A DNA stretch of 64,000 nucleotides from an uncultured Cetobacterium sp. Its GTDB lineage: Bacteria > Fusobacteriota > Fusobacteriia > Fusobacteriales > Fusobacteriaceae. The stretch covers positions 54,189 to 118,188 of the forward strand of contig NZ_CAMTIK010000005.1 in NCBI RefSeq assembly GCF_947072685.1. Direction: 5' to 3'. The position numbers and the translations under genes are program-made. The first letter of the stretch is position 1; each line of letters starts with the position of its first letter. This document shows positions 47,697 through 57,340 of this stretch, one piece after another. The notes beneath the pieces were generated by a model. That model was given only the letters and a program-made list of their open reading frames with translations, was not told the origin of the DNA and ran no database searches.

Positions 47697-49094
47697 ATGA
47701 TAAAAGAGATAGAATATTTTTTAAATGGAAAGATAAATGAAGAGTGTGGAGTTTTTGGGATTTTTAATGTTGAGGATGCAGCACAGTTAACTTATTATGG
47801 ACTTCATTCACTCCAACACAGGGGACAAGAGGGGGCTGGAATAGCCTCTTGTGACAATGGAAATATCATTAGAGAAAAAGGAGAAGGATTAGTAACCGAA
47901 GTTTTTAATAGTGATAAAATGTCTAAACTTTCAGGAAACATGGCTATTGGGCATGTGAGGTATTCAACATCAGGTGGTGGTGGAATAGAGAATGTTCAAC
48001 CGATACTTGTGCGTTCTCATACAGGAGATTTTGTAGTGGCACACAATGGGAATATAGTAAATGCAAAGGAGTTGAAAATGCAACTTGAAGCTATGGGAAG
48101 TATTTTTCATACAACTTCCGACAGTGAAATAATAGGGCATTTGATTCAAAGAGAGGTTGGATCTTTTCAAGAGAAAATATTAAAGGCATTGCCAAAATTG
48201 GAAGGGGCATTTTCATTTCTAATAATGGATAGGGAAAGTCTTTATGTAATTAGAGATAAAAACGGGTTTAGGCCACTATCTATGGGAAAATTAGGTAATG
48301 GCTTTGTATTTAGTTCTGAAAGTTCAGCTTTTGAAATTGTGGGAGCAGAGTATGTAAGAGGGCTTAAACCGGGAGAGGTTTTAAAAATTTCTAAAGATAA
48401 AATAGTTTCAAAGCAATATACGGATTGTACTCAAGATAAGATGTGTGCAATGGAATACATCTATTTTTCGAGACCAGATAGCAGCATAAATGGTTTAAAT
48501 GTACATACGAGCAGAAGAAAATGTGGGTCTATTTTAGCTAAAGAAAGTGCTGTTGAAGCCGATATAGTAATAGGTGTTCCAGATTCTTCACTCTCTTCGG
48601 CTATGGGGTACTCAGATGCTTCAGGATTACCATATGAACTTGGCCTTGTAAAAAATAGGTATGTGGGGAGAACCTTTATAAAGCCTAATCAACAGCAACG
48701 AGAACGTGGTGTAAAAATGAAACTTTCAGCTATGGAAGCTGTTGTAAAAGGGAAAAAAATTGTTCTAGTAGATGATTCAATTGTTAGAGGGACAACATCT
48801 AAACATATAATTCAGTTGTTGAAGGATGCTGGTGCCAAAGAGGTTCATATGAGGATAGCATCATCTCCAATAATAAGCCCTTGTTTTTATGGGGTAGATA
48901 CCTCAACATACAGTGAACTTATAAGTACTAGATTGAATCCAAAAGAGTTGGGGGAGTTTATTGGGGCAGATTCTTTGGCATTTTTATCACATGAAGGGAT
49001 GCTTGAAGGACTAGGAAAAAATGTATGTACTGCATGTTTTACAGGGAGATATCCAACAAGCATGTTCAGTTTATTAGAAAATCTTAAAAAATAG
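47697..49094 (+). CDS. purF: Amidophosphoribosyltransferase
   Basis: A 465-residue Ntn-hydrolase/phosphoribosyltransferase catalysing the committed step of purine synthesis. The catalytic Cys is residue 17 in [11 protein letters not shown], so a 16-residue propeptide must be cleaved, as in the Bacillus type. Conserved parts are [24 protein letters not shown], and the PRPP loop [13 protein letters not shown]. The C-terminal [10 protein letters not shown], together with upstream cysteines, matches the oxygen-sensitive 4Fe-4S type, suiting an anaerobe. The start ATG is two bases after purC. Confidence 0.97.
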   Translation: MIKEIEYFLNGKINEECGVFGIFNVEDAAQLTYYGLHSLQHRGQEGAGIASCDNGNIIREKGEGLVTEVFNSDKMSKLSGNMAIGHVRYSTSGGGGIENVQPILVRSHTGDFVVAHNGNIVNAKELKMQLEAMGSIFHTTSDSEIIGHLIQREVGSFQEKILKALPKLEGAFSFLIMDRESLYVIRDKNGFRPLSMGKLGNGFVFSSESSAFEIVGAEYVRGLKPGEVLKISKDKIVSKQYTDCTQDKMCAMEYIYFSRPDSSINGLNVHTSRRKCGSILAKESAVEADIVIGVPDSSLSSAMGYSDASGLPYELGLVKNRYVGRTFIKPNQQQRERGVKMKLSAMEAVVKGKKIVLVDDSIVRGTTSKHIIQLLKDAGAKEVHMRIASSPIISPCFYGVDTSTYSELISTRLNPKELGEFIGADSLAFLSHEGMLEGLGKNVCTACFTGRYPTSMFSLLENLKK

Positions 49095-49105
49095 GAGAGA
49101 TAAAA

Positions 49106-50131
49106 TTGAGTAATAAATATATGGAAGCTGGAGTAAGTTTAGAAGCAGGATATGAATCAGTAAGAAGAATAAAGAGTCATGTTGAAAGAACTAAGATAAA
49201 AGGTGCCATGAATAGTTTAGGAGCTTTTGGAGGAATGTTTGATCTATCGGAACTAAAAATGAAAGAACCAGTACTTGTTAGTGGAACTGATGGAGTTGGA
49301 ACTAAATTGATGTTAGCATTTGAAATGGATATACATGATACGATAGGTCAAGATGTAGTGGCTATGTGTGTCAATGATGTCTTGGTGCAGGGCGCTATGC
49401 CTCTATATTTCTTAGATTATATAGCTGTTGGGAAAAATTATCCTGAACAAATAGAGAAAATTGTGAAAGGTGTTGCAGATGGATGTGTATTGGCAGAGTG
49501 TGCTCTTATAGGTGGAGAAACAGCTGAAATGCCTGGGATGTATGAACTGGGACACTATGATATTGCTGGATTTACTGTTGGAGCTGTAGAAAAATCAAAA
49601 TTGATAACAGGAAAAAATGTCCACGAAGGAGATATTTTAGTAGGTGTTCAATCAAGTGGAGTTCATTCAAACGGATTTTCTTTGGTTAGAAAAATCATAA
49701 AAGATGCTGACCTAAATTTAAATGAATATTATGATGAGTTAGGAAAAAAACTAGGAGATGAGTTACTGACTCCAACAAGGATATATGTGAAAATAGTTAA
49801 AGAAATTTTAAAAGAAGTAGTTGTTAATGGAATGTGTCATGTTACTGGTGGAGGATTTTACGAGAATATTCCAAGAATAATTCCAAAGGAATTAGGAGTT
49901 AGTATAGACACTAGAAATATAGATGAGTTGAAAATATTTAAATTTTTAGAAAAAAAAGGACAAATACCTAAAAATGAGATGTACAATGTGTTTAATATGG
50001 GAATTGGATTTATTTTTGTAGTGTCTAAGGATGAAGCTGAAAAATTGATAGAAATTTTGGAAAAAAATGGGGAAAAGCCAATGGTTATGGGAGAGGTCGT
50101 TAAAAAATCTGGAGTAGAATTAAAATGGTAA
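49106..50131 (+). CDS. purM: Phosphoribosylformylglycinamidine cyclo-ligase
   Basis: A 341-residue AIR synthetase. Motifs: [64 protein letters not shown], and [12 protein letters not shown] with [13 protein letters not shown]. The start is TTG 49106, seven bases after AGGAGA; ATG 49121 would cut the conserved N-terminus. It overlaps purN by seven bases. Confidence 0.97.
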   Translation: MSNKYMEAGVSLEAGYESVRRIKSHVERTKIKGAMNSLGAFGGMFDLSELKMKEPVLVSGTDGVGTKLMLAFEMDIHDTIGQDVVAMCVNDVLVQGAMPLYFLDYIAVGKNYPEQIEKIVKGVADGCVLAECALIGGETAEMPGMYELGHYDIAGFTVGAVEKSKLITGKNVHEGDILVGVQSSGVHSNGFSLVRKIIKDADLNLNEYYDELGKKLGDELLTPTRIYVKIVKEILKEVVVNGMCHVTGGGFYENIPRIIPKELGVSIDTRNIDELKIFKFLEKKGQIPKNEMYNVFNMGIGFIFVVSKDEAEKLIEILEKNGEKPMVMGEVVKKSGVELKW

Positions 50132-50706
50132 ATATCGCAATTTTTGCTTCTGGAAGTGGAAGTAATTTTGAGAGAATAGTAAGAGCTAAAATGTCAGGAG
50201 AAGCTGATGGGTATATTATTAAACTTTTAATTGTGGATAAGGAAGATGCTTTTGCAGTTGAAAGAGCTAAAATGTTGGGGGTAAAGTATAGGGTTGTAAA
50301 TCCAAAAGATTTTATTTCTAAAAAAGAATTTGAGCTAAATATAATTGAAATACTAAAACAAGAAATTGTGGATTATATTGTATTAGCGGGTTATATGAGA
50401 ATAATATCGTCAACTCTTTTGAATGAGTATACACATAAAATAATTAATATACATCCAGCATATCTTCCAGAGTTTCCTGGAAAAGATGGTATTAAAGATG
50501 CTTTTGATGCAAAAGTAAAACAAACAGGAATAACTATTCATTTTGTAGATAATGGAATTGACACCGGAGAGATTATTTATCAAGAGAGATTAAAAATAGA
50601 TTCGAATTGGAATTTGAATGATTTGAGAAAAGAGATTCATAATATAGAGCATAAAATATATCCTATTGTTTTAACAAGGTTATTTAAAAAAGGGGAGAAT
50701 AGATGA
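50125..50706 (+). CDS. purN: Phosphoribosylglycinamide formyltransferase
   Basis: A 193-residue folate-dependent GAR transformylase. Motifs: [15 protein letters not shown] (phosphate loop), [13 protein letters not shown], and the catalytic [21 protein letters not shown], with [20 protein letters not shown]. Full length. It overlaps both neighbours, purM upstream and purH downstream (ATGA). Confidence 0.97.
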   Translation: MVNIAIFASGSGSNFERIVRAKMSGEADGYIIKLLIVDKEDAFAVERAKMLGVKYRVVNPKDFISKKEFELNIIEILKQEIVDYIVLAGYMRIISSTLLNEYTHKIINIHPAYLPEFPGKDGIKDAFDAKVKQTGITIHFVDNGIDTGEIIYQERLKIDSNWNLNDLRKEIHNIEHKIYPIVLTRLFKKGENR

Positions 50707-52232
50707 AACGTGTACTGATAAGTGTATCTGATAAAACAGGAATAATTGAATTTGCTAAGGAGTTAGTAAATTTAAAATATGAGATTATTTCAACTGGTGG
50801 AACAAAGAAAGTTTTGGAAGAGGCAGGAATTAAAACAGTAGGAATATCTGAAGTTACAAATTTTCCAGAAATAATGGATGGAAGAGTAAAAACTCTACAT
50901 CCAAACGTCCATGGCGGACTTCTTTGCGTCAGAAGTAATGAAGAACACATGAAGACTTTAGAGGAAAATAGAATTGAGTTAATAGATATGTTGATTGTTA
51001 ACTTGTATCCTTTTAAAAATACTTTAGAAAAAAAAGGAGTAATTCATGATGAATTGATCGAGAATATAGATATCGGTGGACCAAGTATGCTAAGATCAGC
51101 TGCTAAAAATTATGAATTTGTAACTGTTGTTGTAGATCCAAAGGATTACGGAAAAGTGCTTTTAGAAATTGCTAGAAAAGGCGACACGGAACTTTTAACA
51201 AGAGAAAAGTTTGCCGCAAAAGTATTCAGGCATACAGCGAGTTATGATTCTATAATTGCAGATTATTTAACCGAAAAAACAGGGGAAGAGTTTCCAGAAT
51301 CAATTACAGTGAGCTACGAAAAAGTTCAAGATTTAAGATACGGTGAAAATCCACATCAAAGAGCTGGGTTTTATAAAAATGTACGTACAGGATATTCGGT
51401 TGTCCAAGGAAAGCAATTGCATGGGAAAGAGTTGTCATACAACAATATTCAGGATATGAATTCGGCACTAGAGATATTAAAAGAATTCTCTTCTCCTACA
51501 GTTGTGGCTGTGAAACATATGAATCCATGCGGAGTTGGCAGTGGTGTAAATATTTTAGAAGCTTGGGAGAGGGCACACAAAAGTGATTCAATATCAATAT
51601 TTGGTGGAATAGTGGTGTTTAATAGAGATGTAACAAAGGAGATAGCAGAAAAGATATCGGAGCTTTTTCTGGAGATAGTTGTAGCACCAGGGTATGAAAG
51701 TGAAGCCTTTGAAATAATATCAAAAAAGAAAAATATTAGAATAATAAAATTGAATATGAATTTAAAGCTTAAAAATAGAAGAAAATTGATATCAGTTATG
51801 GATGGAGTATTAATTCAGGAGATAGATTTGAAATCTATAACAGAAGAAGAGTTGGTATGTGTGACAGATCGAAAACCAACAATAAAAGAGTTGGAAGATT
51901 TAATGTTTTCATGGAAAGTAGTAAAACATGTAAAATCTAATGCTATTGTGATAGCGAAAGGAGATCAAACTGTTGGAATAGGAGCAGGTCAGATGAATAG
52001 AGTGGGAGCTGCTAAGATAGCTTTAGAACAAGCAGGAGAGGGATGCGTCGGAGCAGTGATGGCTTCTGATGCCTTTTTCCCAATGTCGGATACAGTAGAG
52101 ATGGCAGCTAAATATGGAGTGAGAGCTATTATTCAACCGGGTGGATCGATTAAAGATACCCTTTCTATAGACGAATGCAATAAAAATGGAATAGCAATGG
52201 TGTTTACAAAAATTAGGCATTTCAAACATTGA
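50703..52232 (+). CDS. purH: Bifunctional AICAR transformylase/IMP cyclohydrolase
   Basis: A 509-residue two-domain enzyme for the last two steps to IMP. The N-terminal cyclohydrolase has LISVSDKTGIIEFAKEL, ISTGGTKKVLEEAG, and MDGRVKTLHPNVHGGLL. The C-terminal transformylase has LRYGENPHQRAGFY, VKHMNPCGVGSG (catalytic Lys-His pair) and ASDAFFPMSDTVEMA. Full length. The start overlaps the purN stop by four bases. Confidence 0.97.
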   Translation: MKRVLISVSDKTGIIEFAKELVNLKYEIISTGGTKKVLEEAGIKTVGISEVTNFPEIMDGRVKTLHPNVHGGLLCVRSNEEHMKTLEENRIELIDMLIVNLYPFKNTLEKKGVIHDELIENIDIGGPSMLRSAAKNYEFVTVVVDPKDYGKVLLEIARKGDTELLTREKFAAKVFRHTASYDSIIADYLTEKTGEEFPESITVSYEKVQDLRYGENPHQRAGFYKNVRTGYSVVQGKQLHGKELSYNNIQDMNSALEILKEFSSPTVVAVKHMNPCGVGSGVNILEAWERAHKSDSISIFGGIVVFNRDVTKEIAEKISELFLEIVVAPGYESEAFEIISKKKNIRIIKLNMNLKLKNRRKLISVMDGVLIQEIDLKSITEEELVCVTDRKPTIKELEDLMFSWKVVKHVKSNAIVIAKGDQTVGIGAGQMNRVGAAKIALEQAGEGCVGAVMASDAFFPMSDTVEMAAKYGVRAIIQPGGSIKDTLSIDECNKNGIAMVFTKIRHFKH

Positions 52233-52246
52233 TAGCGGGAGGAATT

Positions 52247-53497
52247 ATGAAGGTTTTAGTTGTTGGAAAAGGTGGCAGAGAACATGTCTTAGCTTGGAAA
52301 GCGAGTCAGAGTGAATTAGTAAAACATGTTTTTATAGCTCCTGGAAATGTTGGGATGAAAAATATAGGAACTCTAGTTGGAATTGAAGAAGAAAAAATAT
52401 TGGAATTAGCTGATTTTGCAGAAAAAAACAAAATAGGTTTAACGATAGTTGGACCGGAAAGTGTTTTAGCTCTAGGGATTGTAAATGAATTTGAAAAAAG
52501 AGGATTAAAAATATTTGGTCCAACAAAAGAAGCTGCAAAAATAGAAACGAGCAAAGATTTTGCAAAAAAACTTATGAAAAAATACAATGTCCCAACAGGT
52601 AATTATGAAACGTTTGATAATATTTTAGAGGCAAAGGTACACTTAGATAATCAATCTGTACCAATTGTTATAAAGGAAGATGGTTTAAAAGCGGGAAAAG
52701 GTGTGACAGTTGCGTTTTCAAAAGAAGAAGCTATTGAGGCTTTAGAGATAGCATTTAGTATTTCTGGCAATAAAGTTGTTATTGAGGAATATTTAGATGG
52801 ATTTGAGTTTTCAATAATAGCCTTAGCAAATGGAGAAACTATAATACCTTTAGAAGTAGCTCAGGATCATAAGAGAGTTTACGATAATGATAAAGGACCT
52901 AATACTGGTGGAATGGGAGTTTATTCTCCGGTAGATAGAATCGATAAAACTATAGTTGATGAAACTATTAAAAAGATAGTGAATCCTATGCTTGTAGGAA
53001 TGAAAAGAGATGGAATCCCTTTTAAAGGATTTATTTTTGCAGGGGTTATGCTAACTGATTCGGGTGTGAAAACAATAGAGTTCAATGCTAGATTTGGAGA
53101 TCCAGAGGCAGAAGGGATTCTACCAAGACTAAAAACAGATTTTATACAAGTTATTTTAGATGTTTTAGATAATAAAACTCTGGAATTAGAATGGGATAAA
53201 AGATATGCTGTAGCGGTTGTAATGGCATCTGAAAATTATCCAAAATCATCAACAATAGGGAGTGATATAGATATCCCTGAAAAGTTAGAATCTTTGGTGT
53301 TTCATATGGGGACAAAAATAGAAAAGAACAGATTACAAACAAATGGAGGAAGAGTACTTTCGATAGTATCTTATGGGCATACATTGGAAGAGGCTCAAAG
53401 GAATGTTTATAGAGATGTGAAAAAAATAAAATGCAAACAATTGTTTTTTAGGAATGACATAGGATCGAAGATGTGCTATAATAACAAAAATAAATAA
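52247..53497 (+). CDS. purD: Phosphoribosylamine--glycine ligase
   Basis: A 416-residue ATP-grasp enzyme making GAR. Motifs: VLVVGKGGREHVLAWK, TIVGPESVLALGIVN, VIKEDGLKAGKGVTVA, GPNTGGMGVYSPV, and IEFNARFGDPEAEGILPRL. GGGAGG precedes ATG 52247. It is the last pur gene of the cluster; purB and purA are not in the window. The C-terminus ends FFRNDIGSKMCYNNKNK, slightly extended beyond the usual end. A terminator hairpin follows. Confidence 0.97.
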   Translation: MKVLVVGKGGREHVLAWKASQSELVKHVFIAPGNVGMKNIGTLVGIEEEKILELADFAEKNKIGLTIVGPESVLALGIVNEFEKRGLKIFGPTKEAAKIETSKDFAKKLMKKYNVPTGNYETFDNILEAKVHLDNQSVPIVIKEDGLKAGKGVTVAFSKEEAIEALEIAFSISGNKVVIEEYLDGFEFSIIALANGETIIPLEVAQDHKRVYDNDKGPNTGGMGVYSPVDRIDKTIVDETIKKIVNPMLVGMKRDGIPFKGFIFAGVMLTDSGVKTIEFNARFGDPEAEGILPRLKTDFIQVILDVLDNKTLELEWDKRYAVAVVMASENYPKSSTIGSDIDIPEKLESLVFHMGTKIEKNRLQTNGGRVLSIVSYGHTLEEAQRNVYRDVKKIKCKQLFFRNDIGSKMCYNNKNK

Positions 53498-53499
53498 AA

Positions 53500-53537
53500 A
53501 AAGACCTGCACAGAATAAAAAAAGTGCGGGTCTTTGT
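53500..53537 (+). terminator. Terminator between purD and guaB
   Basis: AAAGACCTGCAC (53500-53511) pairs with GTGCGGGTCTTT (53524-53535), one wobble, 12-base A-rich loop. The T-run is broken by G, so some read-through to guaB is possible. Confidence 0.72.
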
Positions 53538-53571
53538 TTAAAACATTAAAAATTTGGAGGGAATAGAACAA

Positions 53572-55026
53572 ATGATGAACGGAAAAATTGTAAAAGAAGC
53601 GATTACTTTTGATGATGTTTTACTAGTACCAGCAAGATCAGAAGTTTTACCACATGAGGTAAGTTTAAAAACTAGACTTACCAAGGATATAGAATTGAAC
53701 GTTCCCGTACTTAGTGCAGCTATGGATACTGTAACAGAAGGAGATTTAGCTATTGCCCTAGCAAGACAAGGAGGAATAGGATTTATTCATAAAAATATGT
53801 CAATTGAAGATCAGGCCGCTGAAGTAGATAGAGTTAAGAGAAACGAAAGTGGAATGATAAAAAATCCTGTAACTCTTACTAAAGACTCAACTGTTTGGCA
53901 CGCAGAAGAGATTATGAGAAGATATAAAATATCAGGACTTCCGGTTATAGAAGACGGATCTTTGATAGGAATAATAACGAATAGAGATTTAAAATATAGA
54001 AAAGATATGGATCAATTGGTTAGTGACATTATGACTAAAGAGAATTTAGTAACAGCTCCTGTGGGGACAACTCTTGACCAAGCAAAGGACATATTATTGG
54101 AAAATAGAATTGAAAAACTGCCAATAGTTGATGAAGAAGGTAAGTTGAAAGGATTAATAACAATAAAAGATATAGATAATTTAGTTGAATACCCAAGTGC
54201 TTGTAAGGATTCTCAAGGAAGACTAAGAGTTGGTGGAGCAGTAGGGATAGGAGCCGACACTTTAGATAGAGTAAAAGCTTTGGTGGATGCAGGAGTAGAT
54301 ATCATAACAGTAGATTCAGCTCATGGGCATTCTAGAGGTGTTATAGAAAAAATAAAAGAGATAAGAGAAGCACATCCTAAATTAAATATAATAGGTGGAA
54401 ATATAGTGACAGCAGAAGCAGCTGTAGATTTAATAGATGCTGGAGTAAATGCAGTAAAAGTTGGAGTAGGCCCAGGGTCAATTTGTACAACAAGAGTAGT
54501 AGCAGGAGTGGGAGTACCTCAATTATCAGCAGTAAATGACGTTTATGAGGTTTGTAAAAATAGAGGAATTGGAGTTATAGCTGATGGTGGAATAAAATTA
54601 TCTGGAGACATGGTAAAAGCACTTGCAGCGGGAGCAGATTGTGTGATGTTAGGTGGACTTTTAGCAGGAACAACAGAGGCTCCAGGAGAAGAGATGATTT
54701 ATGAAGGAAGAAGATATAAGGTTTATGTTGGAATGGGATCTATGGTTGCTATGAGAAGAGGATCAAAAGATAGATATTTCCAAAATGATGCTCAGAAGCT
54801 TGTTCCAGAAGGAATAGAAGGAAGAGTTTCTTATAAAGGAAGTTTGAAAGATGTTGTGTTTCAACTATGTGGTGGTGTAAGAGCAGGAATGGGATATTGC
54901 GGTACTCCAACAATAGAAGATTTAAAAACAAATGGAAGATTTGTTAAAATAACAGGAGCGGGACTTAAGGAAAGCCATCCGCATGATATAATAATAACAA
55001 AAGAAGCACCAAATTATTCAAAATAA
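53572..55026 (+). CDS. guaB: Inosine-5'-monophosphate dehydrogenase
   Basis: A 484-residue IMPDH, first step from IMP to GMP. The barrel shows [19 protein letters not shown] and the catalytic Cys loop [15 protein letters not shown]. Two CBS domains lie between (about residues 90-210: [16 protein letters not shown] and [17 protein letters not shown]). The flap has GMGSMVAM and the finger [14 protein letters not shown] [16 protein letters not shown] serves ATG 53572 (or 53575); TTG 53554 is in frame but precedes the site. No clear promoter of its own is seen after the purD hairpin. Confidence 0.97.
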   Translation: MMNGKIVKEAITFDDVLLVPARSEVLPHEVSLKTRLTKDIELNVPVLSAAMDTVTEGDLAIALARQGGIGFIHKNMSIEDQAAEVDRVKRNESGMIKNPVTLTKDSTVWHAEEIMRRYKISGLPVIEDGSLIGIITNRDLKYRKDMDQLVSDIMTKENLVTAPVGTTLDQAKDILLENRIEKLPIVDEEGKLKGLITIKDIDNLVEYPSACKDSQGRLRVGGAVGIGADTLDRVKALVDAGVDIITVDSAHGHSRGVIEKIKEIREAHPKLNIIGGNIVTAEAAVDLIDAGVNAVKVGVGPGSICTTRVVAGVGVPQLSAVNDVYEVCKNRGIGVIADGGIKLSGDMVKALAAGADCVMLGGLLAGTTEAPGEEMIYEGRRYKVYVGMGSMVAMRRGSKDRYFQNDAQKLVPEGIEGRVSYKGSLKDVVFQLCGGVRAGMGYCGTPTIEDLKTNGRFVKITGAGLKESHPHDIIITKEAPNYSK

Positions 55027-55041
55027 AAATTCATCAAAAAT

Positions 55042-55070
55042 TTGACATTCTAAAGTTGATTGATTATAAT
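55042..55070 (+). promoter_or_regulatory. Promoter of the c-di-GMP riboswitch operon
   Basis: TTGACA at 55042-55047, a 17-base spacer, and TATAAT at 55065-55070, a perfect consensus. The start point should lie a few bases before the aptamer, so transcription is strong and control rests on the riboswitch. Confidence 0.88.
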
Positions 55071-55080
55071 TAAAGAAACT

Positions 55081-55160
55081 TAATTATAATCGGCAAAATA
55101 AAGGAAACTTTATGACGCAAAACTATAGGGTCTTTAAAATGACAGCCAGTTGCAATGATT
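55081..55160 (+). promoter_or_regulatory. c-di-GMP-I (GEMM) riboswitch aptamer
   Basis: The conserved order is present: GGCAAA at 55092, the hairpin ATAAAG-GAAA-CTTTAT with GNRA tetraloop, GACGCAAA at 55124, the receptor helix CTATAGGGTC with GACAGCCAG, and AGTTGC near 55148-55153. It lies between a consensus promoter and an intrinsic terminator and precedes a gene for a c-di-GMP phosphodiesterase. The 3' strand of the aptamer (GTTGCAAT) is also the 5' arm of the terminator, so ligand binding should block termination. Confidence 0.92.
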
Positions 55161-55187
55161 TTTAAAAATTATTGCAACTTTTTTTTT
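55149..55187 (+). terminator. Terminator controlled by the c-di-GMP riboswitch
   Basis: GTTGCAAT (55149-55156) pairs with ATTGCAAC (55171-55178), continued inward by ATTTTT with AAAAAT, and followed by nine T. Confidence 0.88.
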
Positions 55188-55206
55188 GAAAAAAATGGGA
55201 GGATAG

Positions 55207-57327
55207 ATGAAAAAAATAGTTTTATTGGTATTTGTTTTATTAAATACATACATGTTTACACAAGAGAAAATGAATATAGGCATTCCGGAAAATTACACAG
55301 ATATGTTTTTATACAAGGATTTAAATAAAGGTGAATACCAAGGAGTTTATGTAGATATTATTTCGGAGATGAATAAAAAATTACAGTTATCTGAAGAGAT
55401 GGAGTACACTTTGGATGAAAGTGACCAAAATGATATGATATTAAGAACAATAGAAACAACTCAGGGAAAAAAAAAATATACATATATAGATACACCTATG
55501 ATTTACAGAGTTGCAGTAGTTGTAAATAAAGCATCTAAATTAAATAATATGGGAGATGTTAACTTTCTTAAAGTGGCATATATATCGGGAAATCATGGCA
55601 TTAAAGAGATTGCAGAAAGATATAGTGGAATAGAGTTAAAGAAATTTGAAGTTAAAAACTTAGATGAGGGATTGGAATATTTGAATTCGGGAGCAGTAGA
55701 TGCTTTTATTGTTCAAGACTGGAGTGATAAAAACTTTGGTGAGAATGAGTTTAAAGTGATAGAAAATTTAAAGTATAACGAACAACTGGCTGTAAAAAAT
55801 GTGTCGGGAGAAAATGTTTTAAAAATACAGAAATTTATAGAGGAGTTACCTTCAGAAAAGTTTCAAAGTATATTGAAAAAAAATAGAGTGAAATTTTATA
55901 GATACCTTTTAAAAGATACACCGAGTTACGAAAAGGTTTTAGAAAAATATAAAAATATTAAAGTGAAAATAGGGAAAGATGAGTTTTTATTACCCTTCTA
56001 TTATAAACAGAATAATGTATATCAAGGATTGACGATAAATATAGTGAAAGAGTTGGAAAATATTATGGGGATTCCTTTTGTTTATACTAAAGGGGAAGAG
56101 TTTGATGTTGATGGAATAGCTATAGAAAATATTGCTGGAAAAAATAATTACAACTATACAAAACCTTACTATGAAATGAAATTATCAGTTGCAAATAGAA
56201 AATCAGATGGATTTGTTCAAAGTGTTTCAGATTTGGATAAATCAAAAGTTTTGGTACTAAAAGGTGATTATAGTTATGAATATTTAAAGAAAGTTTTGAA
56301 AAATAGTGAATTAATAGAAGTGGAAACATATGATGAAGGATTGGATAAGTTATTAGACCAGCAAGGGGATTATTTGGTTGGTTATTTTAACATTTTAACG
56401 GGAGCTATAACAAACAGTTTTTTAGATGAAAAAATAAAAGTTGCGGGAATACTAAATGAATCCTTTGGAGTAAGCTTGGCTATAAAAAAGGAGGATGTAT
56501 CACTTTCAAATGTATTGAATACGATACTGGAAAGTTTTACAGTTGACAAAACTGTTGTGGATAATGACTTATTAAAAAATTCAATAGTTGCTCAAAACTA
56601 TCGGTTGATTGCAAAAGTTGCAATCCCAAGTTTTATCTTTATATTTATATTAATTGTTCTTATAATAAAATCTGAAAAAAATAGAAAAAAAGCGGAAGAG
56701 TTAAGTTACTCTTTGGTAGAAGTATTAGAGATGGCAAATAAATTAAACGATGAAGATACAGGGGATCATGTTAAAAGATTAGGGATGTATTCCACTTTAT
56801 TGTCTCAAAAGATAGGAGTATCTGAGAAATTGGGAGTTGATATTAAGAGATTTTCATCTTTACATGATATAGGAAAAGTAGGAATACCATCTGAAATATT
56901 AAAAAAACCATCTAAACTAACAGATGAGGAGTTTAAAAAGGTTAAGGAACATGTAGAGATAGGATATGACCTTGTAAAAAAATTAAAATTAGGAGCTGTT
57001 GCAGAAAATATTGTGAGATATCATCATGAAAAATGGGATGGAACAGGTTATCCTTTAGGGTTGAAAGGAGAAGAGATACCTTTGGAGGCTAGAATTGTTT
57101 CAATTGTAGATGTCTATGATGCTCTTAGACAAAAAAAATCTCATAGAGAATCTATCTCTCATGAAGAGGCTTTAGATATGGTAGAAAAACAAAAAGGAAG
57201 AAGTTTTGATCCAGATTTAGTAGATATTTTTGTTAAAAATAATAAAGAGTTTGAAAAAATTTATGAAGAAAATAAGGAAGCACTGCATTTAGCAACAGAG
57301 TTTTACTCTGCAATAAAAAATAAATAG
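55207..57327 (+). CDS. HD-GYP c-di-GMP phosphodiesterase with two periplasmic SBP domains
   Basis: A 706-residue membrane sensor. A signal sequence (VLLVFVLLNTYMFT) leads to two bacterial solute-binding type 3 modules (about residues 20-220 and 250-450; for example MNIGIPENYTDMFLYKDLNKGEYQGVYVD, quoted in part, with the second starting KVKIGKDEFLLPFYYKQN). A transmembrane helix follows (about 475-495, PSFIFIFILIVLII), then a cytoplasmic HD-GYP domain. All metal and signature residues are visible: GDHVKR, HD at 553-554 in LHDIGKVGIP, KEHVEIG, YHHEKWDGTGYP and VDVYDAL. It should hydrolyse c-di-GMP in response to a periplasmic ligand. No GGDEF domain is present. It is the first gene behind the riboswitch. 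Confidence 0.9.
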   Translation: MKKIVLLVFVLLNTYMFTQEKMNIGIPENYTDMFLYKDLNKGEYQGVYVDIISEMNKKLQLSEEMEYTLDESDQNDMILRTIETTQGKKKYTYIDTPMIYRVAVVVNKASKLNNMGDVNFLKVAYISGNHGIKEIAERYSGIELKKFEVKNLDEGLEYLNSGAVDAFIVQDWSDKNFGENEFKVIENLKYNEQLAVKNVSGENVLKIQKFIEELPSEKFQSILKKNRVKFYRYLLKDTPSYEKVLEKYKNIKVKIGKDEFLLPFYYKQNNVYQGLTINIVKELENIMGIPFVYTKGEEFDVDGIAIENIAGKNNYNYTKPYYEMKLSVANRKSDGFVQSVSDLDKSKVLVLKGDYSYEYLKKVLKNSELIEVETYDEGLDKLLDQQGDYLVGYFNILTGAITNSFLDEKIKVAGILNESFGVSLAIKKEDVSLSNVLNTILESFTVDKTVVDNDLLKNSIVAQNYRLIAKVAIPSFIFIFILIVLIIKSEKNRKKAEELSYSLVEVLEMANKLNDEDTGDHVKRLGMYSTLLSQKIGVSEKLGVDIKRFSSLHDIGKVGIPSEILKKPSKLTDEEFKKVKEHVEIGYDLVKKLKLGAVAENIVRYHHEKWDGTGYPLGLKGEEIPLEARIVSIVDVYDALRQKKSHRESISHEEALDMVEKQKGRSFDPDLVDIFVKNNKEFEKIYEENKEALHLATEFYSAIKNK

Positions 57328-57340
57328 AGAGGTGGAGTTG

